IMG/VR virus record: IMGVR_UViG_3300042922_000851
Location: 1-41,927 of that record
Length of the DNA: 41,927 nt
Reading direction: 5' to 3' (one strand)
From: a virus
A model generated the notes under the pieces. It ran no database searches, had not been told where the DNA came from, and worked only from the letters and a program-made list of their open reading frames with translations. Position numbers and translations under genes: made by a program. Of the stretch, positions 8,042 through 16,490 are shown piece by piece (within the stretch, counting starts at the first letter, position 1; the number at the start of each line of letters is the position of its first letter).

Positions 8042-9639
8042 AATATTAATAACCCCCTATTGTCATATACAGATTCTCCACTACCTGAAACACATCGAAG
8101 AGCACGGTCAAGCGCCATGATGGTTGCAACCGCTCCATCTATCTTCTCAGTACTCTTTTCCTTATCCGGTTTGATATTACCGGCAGGATCGGTTCGAATA
8201 AAAATGTTATCCATCATCCACCGTAATACCGGATGACCGCCATGTGCAAGCTTTTCCTCAAGTGTCAGCTTCATCAGTTCCTTGGTTGGAGGACTCATGT
8301 CCTTAAACCCCTGCCCAAAGGGAACCACTGTGAAGCCTAAACCTTCTAGGTTCTGTACCATTTGCACTGCTCCCCATCGGTCAAATGCAATTTCACGAAT
8401 GTTAAATTTCACACCCAACTCCTCAATGAAGTGTTCGATAAAGCCGTAATGTACCACATTACCCTCCGTAGTCATGAGGTATCCCTGTCTTTCCCAGAGA
8501 TCATACTGTACATGATCACGGCGGACCCTTAAAACAATATTGTCCTCCGGCATCCAAAAGAACGGTAAGATTTCATACTTGGCGCTATCCGATAAGGGTG
8601 GAAACATCAGTACAAATGCTGTAATGTCAGTGGTAGAGGAAAGATCCAGTCCGCCGTAACAAACTCTGCCTTCAAGGTTTTGTGCATCAACGGGAAAGGC
8701 ACAGGCGTCCCATCTTGCCATAGGCATCCAACGCACCGCCTGCTTTACCCACTGATTGAGCCGAAGCTGTCGGAAGCTGTTCTCCTCTGCTGGGTTCTGC
8801 TTTGCAGACTCACAGGCTGCCTTAACTTTATCAATCCCGACTGTGATTCCAAGAGATGGATTGGCTTTCTTCCACACCTTAGGATCTGTCCAATCTTCAT
8901 CCTCTTTAGCTCCGTAAATCACAGGATAAAAGGTCATATCCTTTTTGCGGCCTTCCAAAATATCCAGTGCCTTCTGGTGAGTTTCATAGCAAATGCTTTG
9001 TGTGTCTGTTCCTGCTGTAGTAATTAGAAAATACAGCGGCTGCATTCTTGCATCCCCTGAACCTTTTGTCATGACATCAAACAGTTTTCTGTTAGGCTGA
9101 GTATGGAGTTCATCAAATACTACCCCGTGTATGTTAAAGCCATGCTTGGAATATGCTTCTGCAGAAAGCACCTGATAGAAGCTGTTGGTAGGAAGATATA
9201 CCAAGCGCTTAGTGGAAGCTAAAAGCTTTACCCTCCTTGAAAGAGCCGGACACATCCGTACCATATCAGCGGCTACCTCAAATACAATGGATGCCTGTTG
9301 GCGATCCGCAGCACAACCATACACCTCTGCCCGCTCCTCCCCATCTCCGCAAGTAAGAAGAAGGGCGATTGCAGCAGCAAGTTCACTCTTTCCCATCTTT
9401 TTAGGAATTTCCACATAAGCAGTATTGAACTGCCGATAACCGTTAGGTTTGAGTATTCCAAACAAATCTCTGACTATCTGCTCCTGCCAATCAATAAGTT
9501 CAAAAGGCTTCCCTGCCCAGGACCCCTTCGTATGGGATAGTGCTTCAATAAATGAAACCGCATAATCAGCAGCCTCCTTGTCATAATAAGAGTCTTTACA
9601 CATAAAGGCAGTCGGTTTGTACTTTTTCAATCTCCGCAA
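8038..9639 (-). CDS. Terminase large subunit (packaging ATPase/nuclease)
   Basis: A 533-residue Terminase_1-type protein. The ATPase carries a deviant Walker A (EIPKKMGKSELAAA, near residue 77) and Walker B (GVVFDELH, near 172). The C-terminal RNase H-like nuclease begins at YGGLDLSSTTDITAFVL and includes EIAFDRWGA. It pumps and cuts phage DNA. The start is TTG at 9639, supported by GGAG eight bases upstream; no better ATG lies nearby. A strong hairpin sits immediately upstream. Unusually, the small subunit is nearly 6 kb away. Confidence 0.95.
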   Translation of the reverse strand: MRRLKKYKPTAFMCKDSYYDKEAADYAVSFIEALSHTKGSWAGKPFELIDWQEQIVRDLFGILKPNGYRQFNTAYVEIPKKMGKSELAAAIALLLTCGDGEERAEVYGCAADRQQASIVFEVAADMVRMCPALSRRVKLLASTKRLVYLPTNSFYQVLSAEAYSKHGFNIHGVVFDELHTQPNRKLFDVMTKGSGDARMQPLYFLITTAGTDTQSICYETHQKALDILEGRKKDMTFYPVIYGAKEDEDWTDPKVWKKANPSLGITVGIDKVKAACESAKQNPAEENSFRQLRLNQWVKQAVRWMPMARWDACAFPVDAQNLEGRVCYGGLDLSSTTDITAFVLMFPPLSDSAKYEILPFFWMPEDNIVLRVRRDHVQYDLWERQGYLMTTEGNVVHYGFIEHFIEELGVKFNIREIAFDRWGAVQMVQNLEGLGFTVVPFGQGFKDMSPPTKELMKLTLEEKLAHGGHPVLRWMMDNIFIRTDPAGNIKPDKEKSTEKIDGAVATIMALDRALRCVSGSGESVYDNRGLLIL

Positions 9640-9660
9640 AACACCATCTCCTCTAATAAA

Positions 9661-9716
9661 ACGGGCAAAAGCAAAGAGCCTACACTGAAGCCCTTTGCTT
9701 TTACCCGTTTTTTTTT
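9661..9716. terminator. Strong bidirectional stem-loop terminator in front of terL
   Basis: Bases 9661-9676 pair with 9693-9708 in a 16-position stem with one mismatch. On the plus strand it is followed by nine Ts; on the minus strand by TTTTATT. It separates the accessory block from the large terminase start at 9639. Because the phage genes run leftward, the relevant reading is the minus strand. Confidence 0.7.
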
Positions 9717-9725
9717 GTTGATATT

Positions 9726-9911
9726 TTAAATTTCGTCTGCCTTTCCCGTTAAGATAAATCGGCTGTAATCGGCCTTGTGTTCTATAAGATACACTACGAG
9801 TTCATAATATCCTAGCTCATTTGCAATGTATTGCACTCTCGGGACATCAAACATATTTGTGATACCGCTCATTCGTATGGCCAAAATCTGTTCTCTTACC
9901 TTTTCATTCAT
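9726..9911 (-). CDS. DUF5049 family small phage protein
   Basis: About 61 residues: MNEKVREQILAIRMSGITNMFDVPRV in pieces, then a YELVVYLIEHKADYSRFI core with conserved spacing, matching DUF5049 proteins, found in Firmicutes prophages near the terminase. ATG at 9911 is preferred to the more upstream Met because it follows AGAGGA at good spacing; it overlaps the cyclotransferase stop by 8 bases. Function is unknown. The arrangement suggests it works with the cyclotransferase and amidoligase upstream. Confidence 0.75.
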   Translation of the reverse strand: MNEKVREQILAIRMSGITNMFDVPRVQYIANELGYYELVVYLIEHKADYSRFILTGKADEI

Positions 9912-10368
9912 ATGCAACATCCTCTGATTCAACGGAATCCTTTGCTGCCTGACGCAGGATATCTAAATCGAAACCAGCATCCTTATAGCCTTCCATTATT
10001 GTATTATAATAATAGCAGTTTGGCAGCCCCAGTGGTCTTCCATCATTCATAATATAAACAAAAGCCTTGATGGACTTTCCTTTCAGTTTCACCTGAACCG
10101 TTTCCTTTCTGTAAAGAAATGGCCACCCCTCATAACGATCAAGAGAAGCTTCATCGGCAGGTGTCGTCTCCCAGACTAATACCGGAACTCTTTCTCCTTT
10201 GAATGGTTCTACGGTTGCCACAGCTCCTGCGTGAGTGCCCCGAAACAGAAGCCTATAATCCTTCATTTCACTTGCCCCTACGACTCTTGCCGTGGGGCAT
10301 CGTTGTGCCATTTGCTTTAAATTTAAATTCGACCCGTAGGCAAGGTACAATCTTATATTCTTATCCAT
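9904..10368 (-). CDS. Gamma-glutamylcyclotransferase-like (AIG2/GGCT fold) protein
   Basis: A 154-residue protein with the fold's substrate loop YLAYGSNLNLKQMAQRCP at the N-terminus and the later acidic motif EASLDRYEGWPFLYRKE that carries the expected catalytic Glu. Family members release pyroglutamate from gamma-glutamyl amines or peptides. It lies next to an amidoligase that could make such bonds, a pairing already described for prophages by comparative genomics. Start follows GGAGGAGAACGAAA. Substrate unknown. Confidence 0.85.
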   Translation of the reverse strand: MDKNIRLYLAYGSNLNLKQMAQRCPTARVVGASEMKDYRLLFRGTHAGAVATVEPFKGERVPVLVWETTPADEASLDRYEGWPFLYRKETVQVKLKGKSIKAFVYIMNDGRPLGLPNCYYYNTIMEGYKDAGFDLDILRQAAKDSVESEDVAYE

Positions 10369-10399
10369 TTTCGTTCTCCTCCATCATTCTTTCGCTTTT

Positions 10400-11299
10400 T
10401 CAGGCTGCCCGAAATCGCCATGCTGCCGACCCATCTAAATGCGCTGTCAAGTGTTCACGGCAGTTGGCAAATTCGTCACCGATAAATCCGATGCGGTTTA
10501 AATAGGTCCGCATTGCAAATTTCTCATTCTCTGTCTGCGGTTTTCTTGCTGATGCACATTTCTGTGTCAAAGCCTGATTGTTTAGTGCAAGGGCAAGAAC
10601 AATGTAACTCCGAATCTTACCTGCATGAAGCTCCGAATTAAATCCCCTGAGTTCCACTGTGTGGTTTCCGGTAAAGAAGCTGTGGAGATTTAGGAAGTGG
10701 TATCGACTTTGATGGTAGTGTTGGCTACGTGTTTCACTGTATCCTTCATACCAAATTTCCTCAATCGCACGCATTGTCTTTGGTTTCTTTTGGTTCATCT
10801 TTTCTACTAAAAGGCTATCCATCTTTTTGCAATAACCCATTCTCGCAGGTGCTATTTGCAATGCCTTATAAAAAAGATCGTTCTTGCTTGCGATAATGTT
10901 TATAAAGTTACGAATGCTCCTTGGTGAATGGTTTGACCCATCGAGGTGTATGTGTATCCCGCAAGAGGAGTTTGCAAAAGCACCTACGTGTCTAAGCTGT
11001 CTTACCAGTTCCTGCAGGGTTTCAATGTCTTCTTTGTAGGTCAACACCGGGCTGACAAGCTCCACGCTGTATTCTTTATCTGCATTTGCTTTGGAACCGC
11101 CTTGTTTCTTCTGGCAAGCTATACTTCCGTCATACATGAGCTTCCATACCCTGCCGTCCGGAGCGGTTACCTTCTTTGTGTCATAGTAATCTCCCACCTC
11201 AGTTACTGTTCCGTTTAGAAACTCTGCGGTTACCCTTGCAGCTTCCTTTCTCGTAATTCCTGTGAATTCAATTTCAATCCCAAACCTGCTTGCAGACAT
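10400..11299 (-). CDS. Phage amidoligase (glutamine-synthetase-like fold)
   Basis: A 299-residue protein starting MSASRFGIEIEFTGITRKEA. The conserved amidoligase_2 pieces are visible: FGIEIEF (metal/ATP Glu residues), the YSVELVSPVL strand, SSCGIHIHLDGSN with paired His, and the RYHFLNLHSFF/TVELRGFNSELH block. Such enzymes are predicted to form amide bonds in an ATP-dependent way on peptides or small molecules. ATG at 11299 follows AAGGAGG and is better than upstream alternatives. The last 40 residues resemble the C-terminus of the gene at 11668-12435. It is followed by the cyclotransferase. Confidence 0.85.
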   Translation of the reverse strand: MSASRFGIEIEFTGITRKEAARVTAEFLNGTVTEVGDYYDTKKVTAPDGRVWKLMYDGSIACQKKQGGSKANADKEYSVELVSPVLTYKEDIETLQELVRQLRHVGAFANSSCGIHIHLDGSNHSPRSIRNFINIIASKNDLFYKALQIAPARMGYCKKMDSLLVEKMNQKKPKTMRAIEEIWYEGYSETRSQHYHQSRYHFLNLHSFFTGNHTVELRGFNSELHAGKIRSYIVLALALNNQALTQKCASARKPQTENEKFAMRTYLNRIGFIGDEFANCREHLTAHLDGSAAWRFRAA

Positions 11300-11354
11300 T
11301 GTCGTTTTCCTCCTTAAAGTGATGTGCTTTTGCGATACTGTTGTTCTTCGCATG

Positions 11355-11372
11355 TACATATATCACTCTAAA
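11355..11372 (-). repeat. 18-bp direct repeat, copy 1, upstream of amidoligase
   Basis: The plus strand reads TACATATATCACTCTAAA, identical to 12465-12482. On the minus strand it reads TTTAGAGTGATATATGTA and lies 56 bases before the amidoligase start. Shared regulatory element or promoter is inferred. Confidence 0.7.
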
Positions 11373-11450
11373 AGGGGATAATATCAAGAGATATAAAGGG
11401 AATAAAAGACACAAACATATTGCCATTTTGGACTTAAAATGTGTGTACTT

Positions 11451-11675
11451 TTAAAGCTTTCTTATGATATCCTCTCCATACACTACCCCAAGAGATGATC
11501 CACAGTCCCACTTGCAGAAGATAGTTCCGATATCATCAACTGTCCGTACTGTCCCCTGATCCCCTGCCTTAAGCTTGGAATAGGGATCCTCCATGTGTAC
11601 CAATTCAATACGGGTTCCTACAGGGTATTCTCTTCGGAGTTTTTCCACGATTTCCTTTGATGGGAACCTATTCAT
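11451..11675 (-). CDS. DUF4314 family protein
   Basis: A 74-residue protein with the DUF4314 pattern: VEKLRREYPVGTRIELVHM, then DPYSKLKAGDQGTVRTVDDIGT and a C-terminal strand SLGVVYGEDIIRKL. It looks like a small SH3-like beta barrel. Such genes are common in Firmicutes prophages and integrative elements, often near amidoligase genes. Its ATG overlaps the previous stop by 8 bases. No function is known. Confidence 0.8.
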   Translation of the reverse strand: MNRFPSKEIVEKLRREYPVGTRIELVHMEDPYSKLKAGDQGTVRTVDDIGTIFCKWDCGSSLGVVYGEDIIRKL

Positions 11676-12435
11676 CTACATTCACCTCCGTCTTTGGTTT
11701 TCCATTCTTAAAGGCACTGCTTCCAGTGAGATTTTTTAATAAAATCTTGCGAGCAACTTTATATTTGTCACCCACAAACCCTAGTCGAATAAGGAAAACA
11801 CGGAAGGCGAACTTCTCATTCTCTACAGTTTTCACCTTTGCTGTTACTCTGGAATGTTCTTTAGCCACTCTGCATAAGGCACTGACAAAGTGTGAATAAG
11901 CATCCAACTCATCTCCTATTGCTTCTGCCGAAAACCAAGGGAACTTGATTGTGGTATCCGTTTTTTCAATTGGAAGTTCATCCGTACCAATGGCTTTCTT
12001 GATAAGTTCAGACTTACTAGCAATCATCCGTTCCAGGTTTGATAAAGAATTTTCATTAAATCCCTCCAATGGCATTTCAATCGCGAGCATTTCTGGGGCA
12101 TCGTTAGGTGAAGGACCATCGTAATAATAATCGCAATCATAATTCCTCTGTGGTGCCAATTCCGGTATGTAAATCTCTACCGGCTCTTCCATAAGTTCTT
12201 CAAGAATAAATGCTCTACCACTTTCGGGATCAACAAATCCCCGCTCTGCCAGAGCATCTAGCAGATCCTGCGTAAGTTCCCCAGAAAGTTCTCCATACTT
12301 ACCAACGGTAAACTCTCCAACGGCATAATCAAAGGATGGAGCACCTTTGTATTCCAACGGTTTATTCATAATTTCACTGATCGCTATGGCTAGTTCTTTA
12401 CGGTTTGTGCTTCTTAAGTTGTATTGAGCTATCAT
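11668..12435 (-). CDS. Phage accessory protein sharing a C-terminal module with the amidoligase
   Basis: A 255-residue acidic protein of a family often labelled virulence protein in prophages. The N-terminal part (NRKELAIAISEIMNKPLEYKG) has no function I can assign. The C-terminal about 45 residues, ENEKFAFRVFLIRLGFVGDK and on to LTGSSAF, align with the amidoligase C-terminus (ENEKFAMRTYLNRIGFIGDE to LDGSAAW). Both genes share the same upstream 18-bp repeat, suggesting co-regulation and a joint job. The start ATG follows AGGTAGG. Confidence 0.6.
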   Translation of the reverse strand: MIAQYNLRSTNRKELAIAISEIMNKPLEYKGAPSFDYAVGEFTVGKYGELSGELTQDLLDALAERGFVDPESGRAFILEELMEEPVEIYIPELAPQRNYDCDYYYDGPSPNDAPEMLAIEMPLEGFNENSLSNLERMIASKSELIKKAIGTDELPIEKTDTTIKFPWFSAEAIGDELDAYSHFVSALCRVAKEHSRVTAKVKTVENEKFAFRVFLIRLGFVGDKYKVARKILLKNLTGSSAFKNGKPKTEVNVDE

Positions 12436-12464
12436 TTCAATTACCTACCTTTCAATTTGGTAGT

Positions 12465-12482
12465 TACATATATCACTCTAAA
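12465..12482 (-). repeat. 18-bp direct repeat, copy 2, upstream of the DUF4314 operon
   Basis: Identical to 11355-11372. Here it lies 30 bases before the start at 12435, between the gene and the end of the cytosine methyltransferase. Confidence 0.7.
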
Positions 12483-12525
12483 GCTGTTATAAAGCAAGTG
12501 TTTTATTTGATAAGAATGAAAGATT

Positions 12526-14211
12526 TTACATTCCTCTTTGTGCTGCCTCAACAACTCCACGCATAACAAAGCAGACGCAAGGAAAAGCAACTCCATTCCC
12601 CCACATTTTATATTCCGCTGAATCAGAACGGGGATTTTGAAGCCATTTTATAATCTGCTTTCTAGTCTTAGCTTTCGTAGAAGTACAGCAGATGCGGCGA
12701 TGAGTTTCAAACACTTCAGACCACCAACCAATATCCTCCTCCGTAGGCTCCGATGTTTCAAGACCTTCACACCACCAGTCAGGAAAACCCTGCAACCTTG
12801 CGCATTCAATGGGAGTGAGCCTTCTCACGATATACTTTGATTTCTCAGGCTTTACTACTGCACGATCAATGCCGTACGAAACCAGCGGAGCACTTTTATA
12901 ATCCCTGTTAAGCAATGTTGATGCTATGTTTTCACTGAATGTTGTGTGGAATGGAACATCTGGCATAGAATAAACCACAGCATGACGATCAGCTGTATTA
13001 AGTGTAAAAGAAATATCTTCATTGACTCCAAGTCCGTTACCACCACTTTTTTCCGAGCGGTCTATAATATTGCCTGCAATGCTCATCGGTTTCGGTACGA
13101 AAACTGACTGGTCATTGACTGTTGAAAGTGTCGCCGATTTATCTTCCTGCAACAGTGCACCCTTACCACCACCCTCGCATCCGGAACGAATTTTCAATGT
13201 CAACGGAACATTGTTGCCGCCTGTTCCCATCCGGGAAGTAAGGGACTGTACTTTACCACTTCTATTTAATTTCACCCTGCTGTCTGCCGGATGATTTTCT
13301 ACTACTACCGCCAGTTGATTATCACCCATACAGGCACGAAGTGTTCCCGCCATATTATCATCAACATGACCGCCAACCCTAGATGATGCACCCGGTTCAA
13401 ATACGATAGGCTGATGTCCATGTTCCTCTGCACGAAGCGTGGCAGTCATTCCTTCCGTAACTGTTATATAAGAACCGCCCTGATCGTTTAAGACACAGAC
13501 TGGCTCTCCAAGGCTTCCCTCAGAACCTGTGGCAGCTGTTTGCCCCGTGCCGAAGCACGGCGTAAAATTCCTTGACAAGCCTTGGGACTCAAAGAGAATC
13601 TCTCCGGCACGTTCGCTTCCAAAATCTGCGACAAGGTAGATTCTTTTGCGCCGTTGGGCAACTCCGAAATATTGCGCATCGACAGTTCGGTAAGCCAGAC
13701 TCCATCCGTTACCCACATAAATGTCAGCATATGGCCATCCGTTCTTACCAGGCGAAGGCACCTCGGCATCCGGTTCTGCAATCTGAATAATTGCATTGAG
13801 GACTGCCTTGAAGTCTTCTCCTTTGTTAGATGAGAACGCACCCGGCACATTTTCCCACAATATAAATCTTGGATAGTTGCCATCAGTAGCACACCTCATT
13901 TCATTTATTATTCTGATTGCTTCATAAAACAGTACTGATTGCTTTCCGTCCAACCCGGTTCGTTTTCCTGCTATGCTCATGTCGGTGCAGGGTGAACCAA
14001 AAGTTATAATATTTACCGGCTCAATCTTCGAACCATCGATTGTCGAAATGTCACCAAGATGACATACCCATGGAAACCGTTTAGTAGTTACCCTTATGGG
14101 AAAAGGTTCAATTTCTGAATTCCAGACGGGCTTGATACCATTTAGGACTCCACCCAGCTCAAACCCACCGCTTCCGGAAAAAAGTGACCCGAGGGTAAGC
14201 TGACTATTCAT
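12526..14211 (-). CDS. Phage DNA cytosine-5 methyltransferase with repeated recognition region
   Basis: A 561-residue C5 methyltransferase. Motif I is GSLFSGSGGFELGG, the catalytic loop GSPCTDMSIAG has Cys75, motif VI is WENVPGAF (near 119), motif VIII is QRRKRIYLV (near 186), and the C-terminal motif LTPIECARLQGFPDWW lies near 465. Between VIII and the end lies an extra-long recognition region (about 238-453) of five or six degenerate repeats of the form TL…D…AVV. ATG at 14211 overlaps the preceding gene and has GGAGG upstream. It likely protects phage DNA from host restriction. Confidence 0.9.
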   Translation of the reverse strand: MNSQLTLGSLFSGSGGFELGGVLNGIKPVWNSEIEPFPIRVTTKRFPWVCHLGDISTIDGSKIEPVNIITFGSPCTDMSIAGKRTGLDGKQSVLFYEAIRIINEMRCATDGNYPRFILWENVPGAFSSNKGEDFKAVLNAIIQIAEPDAEVPSPGKNGWPYADIYVGNGWSLAYRTVDAQYFGVAQRRKRIYLVADFGSERAGEILFESQGLSRNFTPCFGTGQTAATGSEGSLGEPVCVLNDQGGSYITVTEGMTATLRAEEHGHQPIVFEPGASSRVGGHVDDNMAGTLRACMGDNQLAVVVENHPADSRVKLNRSGKVQSLTSRMGTGGNNVPLTLKIRSGCEGGGKGALLQEDKSATLSTVNDQSVFVPKPMSIAGNIIDRSEKSGGNGLGVNEDISFTLNTADRHAVVYSMPDVPFHTTFSENIASTLLNRDYKSAPLVSYGIDRAVVKPEKSKYIVRRLTPIECARLQGFPDWWCEGLETSEPTEEDIGWWSEVFETHRRICCTSTKAKTRKQIIKWLQNPRSDSAEYKMWGNGVAFPCVCFVMRGVVEAAQRGM

Positions 14212-15445
14212 GGGCTGCCACCTCCACATCATCAAAATGTACTTTATTGCCACCCCGGATGAGATATACATTTTCTGTATTCCCTGCCTGTTCAATGTAC
14301 CGTCTTACAACCACGTCACAGAACTTCTCATCAAGCTCTGTCATGTAACAGCTCCTACCCGTCTGATCGCAGGCAATTAGTGTTGATCCGCTTCCTCCAA
14401 ATGGATCAAGAACAATGCATCCGGTCATACTCGAGTTTAGTATTGGATAAGCTAAAAGCGGTACCGGCTTCATGGTAGGATGGTCTGCGTTTTTCCTCGG
14501 TTTGTCAAACTCCCATATAGTTGATTGCTTGCGGTCGGAATACCAGGCGTGCTTTCCCGCCTTTTTCCAACCAAATAATACCGGCTCATGCTGCCACTGA
14601 TAAGGAGAACGTCCCAGAACCAGTGACTGCTTCTTCCAAATGCACGTTCCCGAGAGATAGAACCCTGCGTCCGCAAACGCTCTTCGGAAATTCAATCCCT
14701 CGGTATCTGCATGGAATACATAAATAGACGCGTCCTTTGCCATCAACTTTTCAGTGAGGGAGAACGCGTCTAATAGGAACTTATAAAATTTCTCATCAGC
14801 CATGTTGTCGTTTTTAATCTTGCCTGCTGTTCCTTCGTAGTTGACATTATACGGTGGATCCGTTACCACAAGGTTAGCCAGGTTTCCATCCATAAGCAAA
14901 TCGTAGGTTTCCTGCCTTGTGCTGTCACCACAGACAAGTCGATGTCTGCCCAAAAGCCATATGTCACCGGACTTTGTTACCGCAGGTTTTTGTAGCTCGC
15001 TATCAACATCAAAGTCATCATCCTTGACATCATCTACGGTACCCATCAGCTTATTTAATTCTGCATCGTCAAAGCCTAGGAGTGATACATCAAAGTCGGC
15101 AGCTTGTAAATCAGCAATCTCCACAGATAGCATTTGCTCATCCCATCCTGCATTCATAGCAAGGCGGTTATCGGCAAGTATGTAAGCTCTTTTCTGGGCT
15201 TCTGTCAGATGCTCAGCAAACACACAGGGTACTTCCGTTACTCCTTCTTCTTTTGCAGCAATAATTCGTCCATGGCCCGCGATAATGTTTAAGTCTTTAT
15301 CTACAATAACAGGATTTATAAAACCAAATTCACGCAGGGAAGATCGAAGTTGGAGTATCTGCTCCTTACTATGTGTACGTGCATTCCTTGCATAGGGCAC
15401 GAGTCGATCTATACTTACTTTTTCAAAGCGTTCTGTTGTGTTCAT
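14204..15445 (-). CDS. ParB-like domain fused to N6/N4 DNA methyltransferase
   Basis: A 413-residue fusion. Residues 1-100 are a ParB/sulfiredoxin-like domain (VDKDLNIIAGHGRIIAAKEEG). The C-terminal part is an amino-methyltransferase with VVTDPPYNVNYEG (motif IV) before DPFGGSGSTLIACDQ (motif I), the beta-class order. Such fusions are common in Firmicutes prophages beside terS. It methylates adenine or cytosine amino groups and probably gives anti-restriction cover together with the next gene. Its ATG overlaps the terS stop by 4 bases. Confidence 0.92.
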   Translation of the reverse strand: MNTTERFEKVSIDRLVPYARNARTHSKEQILQLRSSLREFGFINPVIVDKDLNIIAGHGRIIAAKEEGVTEVPCVFAEHLTEAQKRAYILADNRLAMNAGWDEQMLSVEIADLQAADFDVSLLGFDDAELNKLMGTVDDVKDDDFDVDSELQKPAVTKSGDIWLLGRHRLVCGDSTRQETYDLLMDGNLANLVVTDPPYNVNYEGTAGKIKNDNMADEKFYKFLLDAFSLTEKLMAKDASIYVFHADTEGLNFRRAFADAGFYLSGTCIWKKQSLVLGRSPYQWQHEPVLFGWKKAGKHAWYSDRKQSTIWEFDKPRKNADHPTMKPVPLLAYPILNSSMTGCIVLDPFGGSGSTLIACDQTGRSCYMTELDEKFCDVVVRRYIEQAGNTENVYLIRGGNKVHFDDVEVAAHE

Positions 15446-16029
15446 ACGTTATACCGTCCTTTCCTACCTGACAGCAGAGCCTCCATGATATCATCCTGAG
15501 GGTTGCCGGTAAAAGCTGTGGTACAATTTTGCTTTACTATGTCAAAAATCTCATACCAGATGAGATTTGCCTGTTTCTGAAATGATTGGCTCATCTGCAC
15601 GAAGGGGCTTGTAATGGCGCCACCCGTAGTTGGGTGTTTTCCTAAAAGCCCGTAAGTACTTATGGCTTCCTCACATTGAATATAACGGGTGAATGCTTGG
15701 GCATAGGCTTCAATCAGCCTGGGATTAACGAATTTCTCACACCCGCGATCCTTTAGCCACCTCCAAGTTTCTTTAAATAGCGCATCTGCACCAAGCGGTC
15801 TTCCATCCTTCTGCCTTGTGCTTAGGTATTCACTTGGTTCCGGCATATCCTCGCCATTCAAATCCGCTGCATCCTCCAAATCATCAGCCTCCAGCATTGA
15901 CTCGGGATGTAAGTCCGGAACCTCCAAAACCTTAGCTGCCTTTCCTAAAGGGATTTTATCTGCAAGAGCTTTCGGTTTATCACCGGCACGAACCCTACGG
16001 CCGCCTCTGTTAGTTCCATCTTTAGCCAT
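15442..16029 (-). CDS. Terminase small subunit, P27 family
   Basis: A 195-residue protein. A charged, disordered N-terminal 75 residues (TNRGGRRVRAGDKPKALADK) lead into the helical P27 core: ADALFKETWRWLKDRG, YAQAFTRYIQCEEAI, and the C-terminal SFQKQANLIWYEIFDIVKQN block. It recognises phage DNA and feeds it to the large subunit. It follows the HNH nuclease gene, the standard order in this phage group. The start has AGGAGAAGGTT upstream. Confidence 0.88.
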   Translation of the reverse strand: MAKDGTNRGGRRVRAGDKPKALADKIPLGKAAKVLEVPDLHPESMLEADDLEDAADLNGEDMPEPSEYLSTRQKDGRPLGADALFKETWRWLKDRGCEKFVNPRLIEAYAQAFTRYIQCEEAISTYGLLGKHPTTGGAITSPFVQMSQSFQKQANLIWYEIFDIVKQNCTTAFTGNPQDDIMEALLSGRKGRYNV

Positions 16030-16112
16030 AACCTTCTCCTCCCTGGGTCAATCCCCCGTTTGAACTGTAATTTTTTTGTGTGTGACCCCACGCCCGTTCC
16101 TCATTCGACAGG

Positions 16113-16490
16113 TCACAGAGATTTCGACCGCCCCTGGGGTCTCCATCTCCCACCATCTCTCGCAGTAATCTCAGAATGGCAGGGAGTACACAACGACATA
16201 AGGTTAGCAAAATCATTGCTTCCTCCCTGTGAGAGGGGTTTTATGTGGTGGACCTCCATTGCAGGTGTGATGCGTCCATTCCTTTCACACCGCTCGCATA
16301 ACGGGTGTGCTGCGATGTAGCGGTCACGAATACGCTTCCACGTCCTGTTGTAACGCTTCTTAACAGCCGGATCGCGGTCATACTTTTCATAACGTTTTGC
16401 TTCTTCTTTTTCATGTTGCTCACAGAAGCGACCATCCGTAAGGTTAGGACAGCCGGGGTAGGAACACGGTCTTTTAGGTCTGTAAGGCAT
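16113..16490 (-). CDS. HNH endonuclease
   Basis: A 125-residue HNH nuclease. Zinc cysteines appear in HPLCERCERNG and LMSLCTPCHSEI, and the HNH core is AMEVHHIKPLSQGGSNDFAN. The N-terminus also has a small Cys/His cluster (CSYPGCPNLTDGRFCEQH). In HK97-like phages such HNH proteins stimulate terminase cleavage at packaging sites. Location just before terS fits that role. ATG at 16490 follows AGGTGGATCCCCT. Confidence 0.92.
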   Translation of the reverse strand: MPYRPKRPCSYPGCPNLTDGRFCEQHEKEEAKRYEKYDRDPAVKKRYNRTWKRIRDRYIAAHPLCERCERNGRITPAMEVHHIKPLSQGGSNDFANLMSLCTPCHSEITARDGGRWRPQGRSKSL

